Part shown: positions 44,278 through 53,023 of the stretch, one piece after another
Numbering within the stretch: position 1 is the first letter of the stretch
Layout of the letters: every line of letters starts with the position of its first letter
Source: Actinocrispum wychmicini
Lineage (GTDB): Bacteria > Actinomycetota > Actinomycetes > Mycobacteriales > Pseudonocardiaceae
Direction of reading: 5' to 3'
NCBI RefSeq assembly: GCF_004345645.1
Contig: NZ_SLWS01000003.1
Coordinates: 372,001 to 436,000 of the forward strand
Length of the DNA stretch: 64,000 bases
Translations under genes and position numbers: made by a program
The notes under the pieces: generated by a model
Databases searched by the model: none
The model's input: only the letters and a program-made list of their open reading frames with translations
Told to the model about the DNA's origin: nothing

Positions 44278-46125
44278 ATGGCAATGCGCAGACACGTTCT
44301 GGAGGACCTGCGGCTCGTTCGGCTGCCCTCCGACCCGTCGATCTCGCCGGACGGCAGCCGCGTGGCTTACGTCCTGACGGAGGTCGACGGCGACGAGAAC
44401 AAACGATCGCTGTGGTGGGTCGGCCGCGACGGCACACCCCGCCCGCTGACCCGCGGCAAGGCGGACACCGCGCCCCGGTTCTCCCCGGACGGCCGGACGA
44501 TCGCGTTCCTGCGGGACAAGCAGGTGTGGCTGCTGCCGGCCGACGGCGGCGAGCCCGAGCAGCTCACCGAACTTCCGCTGGGCGCCGGGCCACCGGTGTG
44601 GAGCCCGGACAGCGGCCGGATCGCGTTCGCCGCCGCGGTGAACGCGACCCCGCCGGGTGAACCGGTGGTCAGCGAACGGCCGATGCACAAGGTCGACGGG
44701 GTCGGCCGGCTGGGCGGGCTCGGGTCGCAGGTGTTCGTCGTCGATCTCGCCGACCGGTCGGTCACCCAGGTCACCGACGGGACCGCGTTCGCCGGGACGC
44801 CGGCGTGGTCGCCGGACGGCACCCGGCTGGCGTTCGCCGACCAGTTGGCGGGCGACGGCGACATGTTCGCCCCGGCGCCGGCCGTCGTCCTGAATCTGTC
44901 CACTTCGGACATCGAACTGGTCGGCGACGACAAGGTCCTGGCGGTGTCGTGGCACGGTGACGATCTCGTGCTGGTGGCCATGCCGGGGACGGAAGCGGCC
45001 AACCAGACACTGGTCCGCGACGGCCGCAACCTCGCCGCGGAACTGGACCGCAACGTCATGCCGGGCGGCGGAGGCTATCCCGGCGCTTTGCCGCAGGCGT
45101 TCGGACAGGAGCTCCTGTTCTGCGCGCGGGACAACGGATGCACTCATCTTTACAGTGTAAAAAACTCCGGCGTGCACAAACTGGTCGGCGGCGGCCGGGT
45201 GATCTCCGGGCTGAGCGTCGCGAACGGATCCGCCGCGGTCATCGTGTCCACAGTGGACATTTTCGCCGAGGTCGCCTTCCTGGACCCGGCAACCGGCGAC
45301 CTGAGCCTCGTCACCTCGTACGCGTCCGTCTTCGACGATGTGGTGCACGTCCGCCCGGAGCCGCGGGCGTTCACGATCTCCGACGGGATCGAAGTGCGCG
45401 GCTGGCTGCGGCGCGACCCGAGCGCGCCCACACCAGGACCGTTGCTGGTCGACGTGCACGGCGGTCCGCACAACGCGTGGAGCCCGGTGCGTGACTGGAT
45501 CCACCTCTACCACCAGGTTCTGGTGGCCCAGGGCTGGACCGTGCTGCTGCTCAACCCGCGCGGCAGCGACGGGTACGGCGAGAAGTTCCTCCAGGCCGCG
45601 CTCGGTGCCTGGGGCGAGGCGGACGAACGGGACTTCCTGGAAGCCGTGGACAGTCTGGTGGCCGAGGGGATCGCGGACCCGGACCGGGTGGCACTGACCG
45701 GCTACAGCTACGGCGGGTACATGTCGTGCTGGCTGCCGACCCGCACCGACCGGTTCGCCGCGGTCGTCGCCGGTGGTGTGATCAGCGACCTGACCAGCGC
45801 GGTCGGCACGTCCGACGCCGGCCCCGCGATCGCCGAACACGAGATCGGCGGACCGGACCGGCTCGCGGCACTGTCCCCGCTGGCGCACGTGGCCGAGGTG
45901 ACCAGCCCGACCCTCATCCTGCACGGCGAGGCGGACCAGCGGTGCCCGATCGGCCAGGCCGAACAGTGGTTCCACGCGCTGCACGACCGTGGCGTGCCCA
46001 CGCGGCTAGTGGTCTATCCGGGTGCCAGCCACCTGTTCGTCCTTGACGGCAAGCCAAGTCACCGGCTCGACTACCAGAGCAGGATCGTGGCATGGCTCGA
46101 CCAGTACGCCGGAAAGCGATCATGA
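44278..46125 (+). CDS. S9 prolyl-oligopeptidase-family peptidase
   Basis: 615 residues. N-terminal WD/propeller repeats (DPSISPDGSRVAYV, RFSPDGRTIAFL, WSPDGTRLAFAD) that gate the active site, then an alpha/beta-hydrolase domain. Ser is in ALTGYSYGGYMSCW, Asp in LHGEADQRCP, His in YPGASHLFV. Acyl-aminoacyl-peptidase/dipeptidyl-peptidase-like; removes acylated or dipeptide N-termini from short peptides in the cytosol. Starts 4 bases after the S12 hydrolase and overlaps the GNAT gene (ATGA), so it belongs to the peptide-use operon. Confidence 0.9.
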   Translation: MAMRRHVLEDLRLVRLPSDPSISPDGSRVAYVLTEVDGDENKRSLWWVGRDGTPRPLTRGKADTAPRFSPDGRTIAFLRDKQVWLLPADGGEPEQLTELPLGAGPPVWSPDSGRIAFAAAVNATPPGEPVVSERPMHKVDGVGRLGGLGSQVFVVDLADRSVTQVTDGTAFAGTPAWSPDGTRLAFADQLAGDGDMFAPAPAVVLNLSTSDIELVGDDKVLAVSWHGDDLVLVAMPGTEAANQTLVRDGRNLAAELDRNVMPGGGGYPGALPQAFGQELLFCARDNGCTHLYSVKNSGVHKLVGGGRVISGLSVANGSAAVIVSTVDIFAEVAFLDPATGDLSLVTSYASVFDDVVHVRPEPRAFTISDGIEVRGWLRRDPSAPTPGPLLVDVHGGPHNAWSPVRDWIHLYHQVLVAQGWTVLLLNPRGSDGYGEKFLQAALGAWGEADERDFLEAVDSLVAEGIADPDRVALTGYSYGGYMSCWLPTRTDRFAAVVAGGVISDLTSAVGTSDAGPAIAEHEIGGPDRLAALSPLAHVAEVTSPTLILHGEADQRCPIGQAEQWFHALHDRGVPTRLVVYPGASHLFVLDGKPSHRLDYQSRIVAWLDQYAGKRS

Positions 46126-46901
46126 CCTTGTCCGACAGCATCTCCACGCACGACGCCAGCAAGGTCGCGGCCGTCGCCGCCGCGACCTCGGGCGTCGACA
46201 TCCGCGAGCTGCACGACATGACGGAACTGCAGGCGGTCGACGACCTGTTCCGGGACATCTGGCGACCCGACCCGGCCAATCCGCCGATCACGTGCGAGTT
46301 CATGCGGGTGCTCTCGCACTCCGGTAACTACGTGGTCGGCGCCTACGCCGGCGGCAAGCTGGTGGGCGCGACGGTCGGCATCCTGGCCGCGCCGATCGGC
46401 CGGACCCTGCATTCGCACGTGACCGGCGTGCACGACGGTATGCGCGGCCGGTCGGTCGGGTACGCGTTGAAGCTGCACCAGCGGGCCTGGGCGCTGGCGC
46501 GCGGCCTGGACTCGATCACCTGGACGTTCGATCCGCTGGTTCGCCGGAACGCGTACTTCAACCTGGCGAAACTGGCCGCCCGTCCGGTGCGGTACCTGCC
46601 GGACTTCTACGGCGAGATGAACGACGGCATCAACGGCGACGGCCCCAGCGACCGGCTGCTCGTCCGGTGGGACCTGGCCGGGCCCGAGGTCGTGGCGGCG
46701 TGCGCCGGTCGGCCACCGGAGACCGCCCCGCGGGGCGTGCTGGTCGCGGTGCCGGCCGACATCGAGACGCTGCGCACCTCCGATCCCACGGCCGCCGACC
46801 AGTGGCGACAACGGCTGCGGCAGGCTCTGGGGGACCGGATGGACGCCGGCGCGGTGGTCGTCGGGTTCACCCGGGAAGGCGCGTACGTCATCCGGGAATG
46901 A
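46122..46901 (+). CDS. GNAT acyltransferase, probable N-succinyltransferase for D-amino acids
   Basis: 259 residues. GNAT core: SGNYVVGAYAGGKLVGATVG, the acyl-CoA region HSHVTGVHDGMRGRSVGYAL, and FDPLVRRNAYFNLAKL, a hallmark of the COG3375 group. In Geobacillus a member of this type is encoded with an N-succinylamino acid racemase and an M20 desuccinylase, forming a D-to-L amino acid pathway (from memory). All three activities are present here in divergent operons, so succinyl-CoA:D-amino acid N-succinyltransferase is the best call (inference). Overlaps the S9 peptidase stop (ATGA). Confidence 0.78.
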   Translation: MTLSDSISTHDASKVAAVAAATSGVDIRELHDMTELQAVDDLFRDIWRPDPANPPITCEFMRVLSHSGNYVVGAYAGGKLVGATVGILAAPIGRTLHSHVTGVHDGMRGRSVGYALKLHQRAWALARGLDSITWTFDPLVRRNAYFNLAKLAARPVRYLPDFYGEMNDGINGDGPSDRLLVRWDLAGPEVVAACAGRPPETAPRGVLVAVPADIETLRTSDPTAADQWRQRLRQALGDRMDAGAVVVGFTREGAYVIRE

Positions 46902-48111
46902 AGCTCAGCTCCTTGGCCCGGCTCTCCCGGGACAGCATTTGGAGCATCGGCCCGCACATGGCGGTGGTGACGACCGCCATCACCACCATCAGCGAGTAGA
47001 GGCCGCCGTCGAGGACGCCGATCTGCAGGCCCACGCTCAACGCGATCAGTTCGGTCAGGCCGCGGGTGTTCATCAGGGTGGCCAGCTCCGCCGACTGCCG
47101 CCCGGACAGCCCTTGGGTCCGGGCGGCCAGGAAGGTGCCGCCGAACTTGCCGGCCACCGCGGTGACCATGATCAGGACGAAGTCGACCACCGCGTCGACG
47201 TCCACCCGGGACAGGTCCACGTTCAGGCCGGCGACGATGAAGTACACCGGCAGCAGCAACATGGTGGCCGCCTCGGTCCGGTGCCGGAGTTCCTCCCGGA
47301 ACACGTCGTCCGACCGGGGCACGGCCAGACCGAACAGGAACGCCCCGAACACGAAGTGCAGCCCGACCATCTGGGTCACCGCCGCCGAGATCAGCAGGCC
47401 CACCAGGACGATCGCGATCCGTCCGGCGGACCGCGGGCCGGTCCGGGCGGCGAGCCGGCGCAGTCCGGGGCGCACCACGCCGAACAGCAGCAGCGCGAAC
47501 GGGATCACCAGCAGGATCAGCCACTGGTGCTGGGTGCCGCCGCCGACGATCGCCTGCACCACGGCCAGCAGCGTCCAGGCGACCAGGTCGCAGACCGCGG
47601 CGGCGGACAGCGCGATCGTGCCGATCAGCGTCCGGCTCATTCCCCGGTCGGTCAGAATCCTTGCCAGCACAGGGAAAGCCGTGATCGACACGGCGACCGC
47701 CATGAACAGCACGAAGCCGAGCCGGTTGGCCGGCTGATGCCGGTCCGCGAGATACAGCGCGAGCAGCACGCCGAGCCCGAGTGGCACCACAGTCGCGCCG
47801 ATGGCCGTGGCACCGGCGGCGCCTCGCCCGGATCCGCGCAGCCGGGAGAAGTCGAACTCCAGGCCGACCACGAACATGAACAGCACGAGCCCCACACTGG
47901 CGAGCGTCGACAGGTGCGGCCGGACCACCATCGGGAACAGCGTCCCCGAGACGGCGCCGTGGAACAGGGTCGGGCCGAGCAGGATCCCGGCCACGATCTC
48001 ACCGATCACCGGCGGCTGCCCCAGCGCGCGGGCCAGCCGGCCGACCAGGCGGGCCACGAGCACGATCAGGGCCACGTCCAGAAGCAGGATCGCGACCTGC
48101 AGTTCGGTCAT
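46888..48111 (-). CDS. Cation/proton antiporter (CPA2 family)
   Basis: 407 residues with about 12 transmembrane helices: ALGQPPVIGEIVAGILLGPTLF, VVGLEFDFSRL, SITAFPVLARILTDRG (the CPA2 unwound-helix motif) and HFVFGAFLFGLAVPRSDDV. No TrkA-N domain. Similar to Na+/H+ or K+/H+ antiporters found beside secondary-metabolite clusters; it might be housekeeping or serve cluster self-protection. The 3' end overlaps the convergent GNAT gene by 14 bp. ATG at 48111. Confidence 0.87.
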   Translation of the reverse strand: MTELQVAILLLDVALIVLVARLVGRLARALGQPPVIGEIVAGILLGPTLFHGAVSGTLFPMVVRPHLSTLASVGLVLFMFVVGLEFDFSRLRGSGRGAAGATAIGATVVPLGLGVLLALYLADRHQPANRLGFVLFMAVAVSITAFPVLARILTDRGMSRTLIGTIALSAAAVCDLVAWTLLAVVQAIVGGGTQHQWLILLVIPFALLLFGVVRPGLRRLAARTGPRSAGRIAIVLVGLLISAAVTQMVGLHFVFGAFLFGLAVPRSDDVFREELRHRTEAATMLLLPVYFIVAGLNVDLSRVDVDAVVDFVLIMVTAVAGKFGGTFLAARTQGLSGRQSAELATLMNTRGLTELIALSVGLQIGVLDGGLYSLMVVMAVVTTAMCGPMLQMLSRESRAKELSFIPG

Positions 48112-48311
48112 GTGGTCCTCCAGAGGGTCGTGTGCCGGTGCGCTTCAGCTAAACCGACCTGTCCCGCGGCACGGCACCCCTAACCGCGAAGAGCCGGCGG
48201 CGACCCCTGAGCGGAATCCGGTCCGCTAGGGGCGCGCCCGTGGAAATCAAGGGTCGACCCCAGCCGTGGCCAGTTCATAGCTTTCGGACAGCGCCTACGA
48301 AGGAGTCGATC

Positions 48312-49328
48312 GTGACGAGTCGATCCGTGGGGATCCTGGCCACGGGGTCCTATCTCCCGAAGGAAGAGATCACCAACGACGACATCGCCGGCCGGGTCGG
48401 CGTCGCACCGGAGTGGATCGAGCGGAAGACGGAGATCGTGTCGCGGCGGTACGCCGCGCCGGACGAGGCGACCTCGGACCTGGCGTTGCGCGCGGCCGAG
48501 GACGCGCTGCGCAACGGCGGTATCACCGCGGACCGCATCGGTTACCTGATCGTCTGCACGTCGACCGGTGACCACCCGCAGCCGCCGACGTCCTACCTCG
48601 TGCAGGACGGGCTCGGCGCGTACGGCGCGGCGTGCTTCGACGTCAACGTCGTGTGCAGCGGATTCGTCTACGGCCTCGCGATCGCCCGCGGTCTGCTGGC
48701 CGTCGACCCCGAGGCGTACGTGCTGGTGGTCGGCGCGGACCTCTACTCGCGCATCCTCGACTTCACCGACCGCCGGACCGCCGTGCTGTTCGCCGACGGC
48801 GCCGGCGCGGCCGTACTGGGTGCCGTCGACGAGGGGTACGGCATCATGGACATCGACCTGATCAGCCGCGGCGACGCGAACCAGCTGATCAAGGTGGACG
48901 CCGGCGGCAGCCGGAACCCGGCGTCGCACGAGACCGTGGCGGCGGGCGCGCACTACTTCACCATGAACGGCCGGGGTGTCCGGGAGTTCGTGACCGACTT
49001 CCTGCCGCCCGCGCTGCGGTCGCTTGTGGACCGAGCCGGGGTGCGGCCGGACCAGGTCGACCATTTCGTGCCGCACCAGGCCAACGGCGTGATGCTGCGT
49101 GAAGTCGTCGAGCTGGCCGGGCTCACCGGCGCGGTGACGCACCGCACGCTGGAGCGGTACGGGAACGTCGGCTGCGCGTCGGTGCCGGTCACGTTGCACG
49201 ACGCGAACACCCGCGGCCAGTTGGCCGACGGTGACGTGGTGCTGCTCTCGGGTTTCGGCGGCGGCATGGCCGCGGGATCCGCCGTGCTGCGCTGGGCTTC
49301 TACTGAGGGGAAAGGCAGGCTGTCATGA
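48312..49328 (+). CDS. KSIII (FabH-like) synthase, NphT7-like acetoacetyl-CoA synthase
   Basis: 338 residues from GTG 48312, with AAGGAG seven bases upstream. Thiolase-fold ketosynthase III: Cys in VNVVCSGFVYGL (~115), His in DHFVPHQANGVML (~255), Asn in RYGNVGCASVPV (~285). GADLYSRILDFTDRRTAVLF and LLSGFGGGMAAGSAVLRW are strikingly like NphT7, which condenses acetyl-CoA with malonyl-CoA (from memory). It is coupled by ATGA to a 3-hydroxyacyl-CoA dehydrogenase and then a carboxylase, fitting extender-unit supply. Alternative: the tetronate-forming KSIII of spirotetronate clusters. Confidence 0.87.
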   Translation: MTSRSVGILATGSYLPKEEITNDDIAGRVGVAPEWIERKTEIVSRRYAAPDEATSDLALRAAEDALRNGGITADRIGYLIVCTSTGDHPQPPTSYLVQDGLGAYGAACFDVNVVCSGFVYGLAIARGLLAVDPEAYVLVVGADLYSRILDFTDRRTAVLFADGAGAAVLGAVDEGYGIMDIDLISRGDANQLIKVDAGGSRNPASHETVAAGAHYFTMNGRGVREFVTDFLPPALRSLVDRAGVRPDQVDHFVPHQANGVMLREVVELAGLTGAVTHRTLERYGNVGCASVPVTLHDANTRGQLADGDVVLLSGFGGGMAAGSAVLRWASTEGKGRLS

Positions 49329-50206
49329 CCGTGCCGGAGATCGAACGGGTGGCTGTGATCGGCTGCGGGACGATGGGCTCGGGCGTGGCCGAGGTGCTGG
49401 CGCGAGCCGGCCTCGAGGTACACGTGCTGGTGTCGTCCGCGCCGTCCGAACGCGCCGGGCGGGGGCGGTTGGGCAAGTCGCTCGACCGGGCCGTGCGCAA
49501 GAACAAGCTCACCGAGTCCGACCGCGCCGCGATCGTGGACCGGATCCGGTTCACCACCGAACTGGGCGCGCTGGAGGACCGACAGTTGGTCGTGGAGGCG
49601 ATCGGCGAGGACGACGCGGCCAAGACGGCCCTGCTGCGGGACTTGTCGAAGGTGCTGCGCGACCCGGACGCGATCGTGGCGACCACCACGTCGGCCATCC
49701 CGATCGTCCGGCTGGCCCGGGTCACCGACCGGCCGGGCCAGGTGGTCGGCATGCACTTCTTCAACCCGGCACCGGTGCTGCCGCTGGTGGAGCTGATCGG
49801 GTCGGTGCTGACCACCGACGAGACCATGGCCCGCGCCGACCATTTCGTCACCGACGTCCTGGGCAAGCAGGTGATCGAGTCACCCGACCGCGCCGGGTTC
49901 GTGGTGAACGCGTTGCTGTTCCCCTACTTGCTGTCGGCCATCCGGATGGTCGGCGACGGGACGGCGACCCCGGAGGTGATCGACCGCGCGATGGTGAAGG
50001 GCTGCGCGCACCCGATGGGTCCGCTCGCGTTGGCCGACCTGATCGGACTGGACACCACGGTCGCCATCGCCGACGCCATGTACGAGGAGTTCAAGCAACC
50101 GCTGTACGCGCCGCCGCCGCTGCTGTCCCGGATGGTCGAAGGCGGCTTGCTGGGCAAGAAGTCCGGCCGCGGCTTCTACGACTACAGTGAGAACGGCTCA
50201 CGGTGA
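49325..50206 (+). CDS. 3-hydroxybutyryl-CoA dehydrogenase
   Basis: 293 residues: NAD(P)-binding VAVIGCGTMGSGVAEVLARAG at the N-terminus, Glu in VVEAIGED, catalytic His in VVGMHFFNPAP and Asn in GFVVNALLFPYL, then the 3HCDH C-terminal domain (HPMGPLALADLIGLD). Interconverts acetoacetyl-CoA and 3-hydroxybutyryl-CoA. Placed between the KSIII and a carboxylase, it suggests a route to crotonyl-, butyryl- or ethylmalonyl-CoA for polyketide assembly; the crotonyl-CoA reductase is not in the window. Confidence 0.93.
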   Translation: MTVPEIERVAVIGCGTMGSGVAEVLARAGLEVHVLVSSAPSERAGRGRLGKSLDRAVRKNKLTESDRAAIVDRIRFTTELGALEDRQLVVEAIGEDDAAKTALLRDLSKVLRDPDAIVATTTSAIPIVRLARVTDRPGQVVGMHFFNPAPVLPLVELIGSVLTTDETMARADHFVTDVLGKQVIESPDRAGFVVNALLFPYLLSAIRMVGDGTATPEVIDRAMVKGCAHPMGPLALADLIGLDTTVAIADAMYEEFKQPLYAPPPLLSRMVEGGLLGKKSGRGFYDYSENGSR

Positions 50207-51765
50207 CAGTCGAACGCACCCTACACGAGCGGACCGCGGAGCTGCGGTCGGTCAAGGCCAGCGCTCGGCAGGGTCCCGACCCGGCGGCCACGGCCCGCCA
50301 GCACGCGAAGGGCAAGCTGACCGCGCACGAGCGGATCGAACTGTTGCTGGACAAGGGTTCCTTTGTCGAGATCGAGGCGCTGCGCCGGCACCGGGCCACC
50401 GGGTTCGGCCTGGAGCACCGCAGTCCGCACTCCGACGGGGTGGTCTGCGGCTGGGGGACCGTCTACGGCCGTACGGTGTTCGTGTACGCGCACGACTTCC
50501 GGATCTTCGGCGGTGCGCTGGGCGAGGCGCACGCGGAGAAGATCCACAAGGTGATGGACATGGCGGCCGCCGCGGGCGCGCCGCTGGTCAGCATGAACGA
50601 CGGCGCGGGCGCCCGAATCCAGGAAGGTGTGACCGCGCTCGCCGGGTACGGCGGGATCTTCCGTCGCAACAGTCGTTTCTCCGGGGTGATCCCGCAGATC
50701 AGCGTGATGCTCGGGCCGTGCGCGGGCGGTGCCGCGTATTCGCCGGCGTTGACCGACTTCGTGTTCATGGTTCGCGACACCGCGCAGATGTTCATCACCG
50801 GACCGGACGTCGTGCACGCGGTCACCGGCGAACGGGTGACTCTCAACGGTCTCGGTGGCGCCGATGTGCACGCGGAGCTGTCCGGGGTGTCGTCGTTCAC
50901 CTACGACGACGAGCAAAGCTGCCTCGAAGACGTCCGCTACCTGCTGTCACTGTTGCCCGCCAACAACAATGAGCTGCCGCCCGCGCGGCCGTCGTCCGAT
51001 CCGCCGGACCGTCGGACCGACTCGCTGCTCGCGGTGGTGCCCGCCGATCCGAGCCGGGCCTACGACATGCGCGCGGTGATCGAGGAGATCGTCGACGACG
51101 GCGAGATGATGGAAGTGCAGGCCACCTGGGCGACCAACGTGCTGTGCGTGTTCGCCAGGCTGGCCGGGCATGTCGTTGGCGTCGTGGCCAACCAGCCCGC
51201 GTCGCTCGCCGGCGCGCTCGACATCAGCGCCAGCGAGAAGGCCGCGCGGTTCGTGCAAACCTGCGACAGTTTCAACATCCCGCTGGTGACGTTGGTGGAT
51301 GTGCCGGGCTTCCTGCCGGGCGTCCACCAGGAACACGGCGGGATCATCCGGTACGGCGCGAAACTCGTCTACGCGTACTGCACGGCTACCGTTCCGCGGG
51401 TGCAGGTGATCCTGCGTAAAGCCTATGGCGGGGCGTACATCGTGATGGACTCGCGGTCGATCGGCGCCGACGTGTCGCTGGCGTGGCCGACCAACGAGAT
51501 CGCGGTGATGGGCGCGGAGGGCGCCGCCGACGTGATCTTCCGCCGGGAGATCGCGGCCGCCGACGATCCGGCCGCGACCCGTGCCCAGCGCATCAAGGAG
51601 TACCGCGCCGAGCTGATGCACCCGTACTACGCGGCCGAGCGAGGCCTGGTCGACGACGTGATCGACCCGGGGGAGACCCGGTCGCGGCTCGTCTCGGCGC
51701 TGGCCATGCTCCGCACCAAACACGCGGACGTGCCGGTGCGCAAGCACGGCAACCCACCGGTCTGA
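50203..51765 (+). CDS. Acyl-CoA carboxylase carboxyltransferase (beta) subunit
   Basis: 520 residues from GTG 50203 (GTGA overlap). Both crotonase-like carboxyltransferase domains are complete: N-terminal KLTAHERIELLLDKGSF, GAGARIQEGVTALAGYGGIF and GPCAGGAAYSPALTDFVFM; C-terminal LVTLVDVPGFLPGVHQEHGG and RKAYGGAYIVMDSRSIGADV. Transfers CO2 from biotin to acetyl-, propionyl- or butyryl-CoA; needs a biotin-carrying alpha subunit encoded elsewhere. Being in the cluster it likely raises malonyl- or methylmalonyl-CoA supply. Confidence 0.93.
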   Translation: MTVERTLHERTAELRSVKASARQGPDPAATARQHAKGKLTAHERIELLLDKGSFVEIEALRRHRATGFGLEHRSPHSDGVVCGWGTVYGRTVFVYAHDFRIFGGALGEAHAEKIHKVMDMAAAAGAPLVSMNDGAGARIQEGVTALAGYGGIFRRNSRFSGVIPQISVMLGPCAGGAAYSPALTDFVFMVRDTAQMFITGPDVVHAVTGERVTLNGLGGADVHAELSGVSSFTYDDEQSCLEDVRYLLSLLPANNNELPPARPSSDPPDRRTDSLLAVVPADPSRAYDMRAVIEEIVDDGEMMEVQATWATNVLCVFARLAGHVVGVVANQPASLAGALDISASEKAARFVQTCDSFNIPLVTLVDVPGFLPGVHQEHGGIIRYGAKLVYAYCTATVPRVQVILRKAYGGAYIVMDSRSIGADVSLAWPTNEIAVMGAEGAADVIFRREIAAADDPAATRAQRIKEYRAELMHPYYAAERGLVDDVIDPGETRSRLVSALAMLRTKHADVPVRKHGNPPV

Positions 51766-51926
51766 TGGAGCCGTTCGTGGTGGTGGCCAAGGGGGAGCCG
51801 GACGAGTTCGAGCTCACCGCCCTGGTCGTGGCGTTGTCCGTGATGGACTCTACTGTGGACACCGAGGTCGCGCGCCCTCGATGTCCACTTCGGCCTGTGC
51901 TGCCGGCCGCTTCCTGGCGTAGGTGA
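51765..51926 (+). CDS. Acyl-CoA carboxylase epsilon subunit
   Basis: 53 residues, start ATG 51765 sharing a base with the beta-subunit stop (TGATG). It begins VVVAKGEPDEFELTALVVAL, which matches the small epsilon subunits of actinobacterial acyl-CoA carboxylases, and ends with the usual Pro/Trp-Arg tail (LPAASWRR). Epsilon subunits bind and activate the beta hexamer. Its presence supports a dedicated, complete carboxyltransferase unit in the cluster. Confidence 0.8.
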   Translation: MEPFVVVAKGEPDEFELTALVVALSVMDSTVDTEVARPRCPLRPVLPAASWRR

Positions 51927-51966
51927 AGGCAAGGTCCACTTTAGCCGCCGTTGTTAGCTTGAATGC

Positions 51967-53004
51967 ATGAGTTCAGGAAACGACGGGACTGTGGCTGTCA
52001 GGACGGGGGCCGAGGTCGCGTTGCGGACCAATCTCGGCCGGACCGGCCTCGTCATCAGCAGGCTCGCCGTGGGCACGGTGAACATCGGCGGCCGCGTCGA
52101 GGAGCCCGAGGCGCACCGGCTGCTGGACTACGCGCTGGACCGCGGCCTCGACTTCATCGACACAGCCAACATGTACGGCTGGCGTGTCCACAAAGGATAC
52201 ACCGAGGAGGTCATCGGCCGGTGGCTGGCCCGATCGCCTCGGCGGCGGGACCGCGTGGTGGTGGCCACCAAGGTGGGCAACCCGATGAGCGACCGGCCGA
52301 ACGAGTCCGGGTTGTCCGCCCGGCACATCATCGCCGCGTGCGAGGCGTCGCTGCGCCGGCTGGGCACCGACTGGATAGACCTCTACCAGATGCACTGCGT
52401 CGACCACACGGTCGGCTGGGACGAGGTGTACCAGGCGATGGAGACGTTGGTACGGCAGGGAAAAGTCAGATACGTCGGCTCGTCCAACTTCGCCGGCTGG
52501 CAGCTGGCGTCCGCCCAGGAGGCGGCGCGCCGGCGCGGGTTCCTCGGCCTGGTGTCCGAACAGTGCGTGTACAACCTCGTGACACGGCACGCCGAACTGG
52601 AGGTGATCCCGGCCGCGATGGCGAACGGGATCGGCCTGCTGGTCTGGTCGCCCCTGCACGGCGGGCTGCTCAGCGGCGTGCTGCGCAAGCTGCGGGAGGG
52701 CACCGCGGTGAAGTCCGCGCAGGGCCGGTCGGCCCTCGCCCTGGACGACCTGCGGTCGCAGATCGAGGAATACGAACAGCTCTGCCTCGAGTTCGGCCAG
52801 GATCCCGCGCTGGTCGGCATGAAATGGGTGCTGTCCCGGCCCGGGGTGACCGGGCTGGTGATCGGCCCGCGGACCGAGGAGCACATCGACGGCGCGCTGG
52901 AGGCGTTGGCGAAACCGTTGTCCGAGAACGAACTTGCCCGGCTCGACGCCTTGTTCCCGCCGATCGGGCGCGGCGGCCCGGCGCCGGACGCGTGGCTCTC
53001 CTGA
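51967..53004 (+). CDS. Aldo/keto reductase, probable NDP-hexose 2,3-enoyl reductase
   Basis: 345 residues. AKR tetrad: Asp and Tyr in LDFIDTANMYGW, Lys in VVVATKVGNP, His in DLYQMHCVD; NADPH site in SSNFAGWQL and SRPGVTGLVIGPR. It stands 19 bp before an NDP-hexose 2,3-dehydratase. AKR12-type reductases (EryBII/TylCII group, from memory) act right after that dehydratase, reducing the 3-keto or 2,3-enoyl intermediate to a 2-deoxysugar. ATG at 51967; start 40 bases after the carboxylase epsilon gene. Confidence 0.85.
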   Translation: MSSGNDGTVAVRTGAEVALRTNLGRTGLVISRLAVGTVNIGGRVEEPEAHRLLDYALDRGLDFIDTANMYGWRVHKGYTEEVIGRWLARSPRRRDRVVVATKVGNPMSDRPNESGLSARHIIAACEASLRRLGTDWIDLYQMHCVDHTVGWDEVYQAMETLVRQGKVRYVGSSNFAGWQLASAQEAARRRGFLGLVSEQCVYNLVTRHAELEVIPAAMANGIGLLVWSPLHGGLLSGVLRKLREGTAVKSAQGRSALALDDLRSQIEEYEQLCLEFGQDPALVGMKWVLSRPGVTGLVIGPRTEEHIDGALEALAKPLSENELARLDALFPPIGRGGPAPDAWLS

Positions 53005-53023
53005 CCCAATCCCTGGGGGATCG

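Noticed and set aside
42784..45984. A 1066-codon open frame on the minus strand
   Set aside because: It is antisense to the S12 hydrolase and S9 peptidase, which have clear catalytic motifs; long antisense frames are expected at this GC content. The product is a His/Arg/Gln-rich string without domains.
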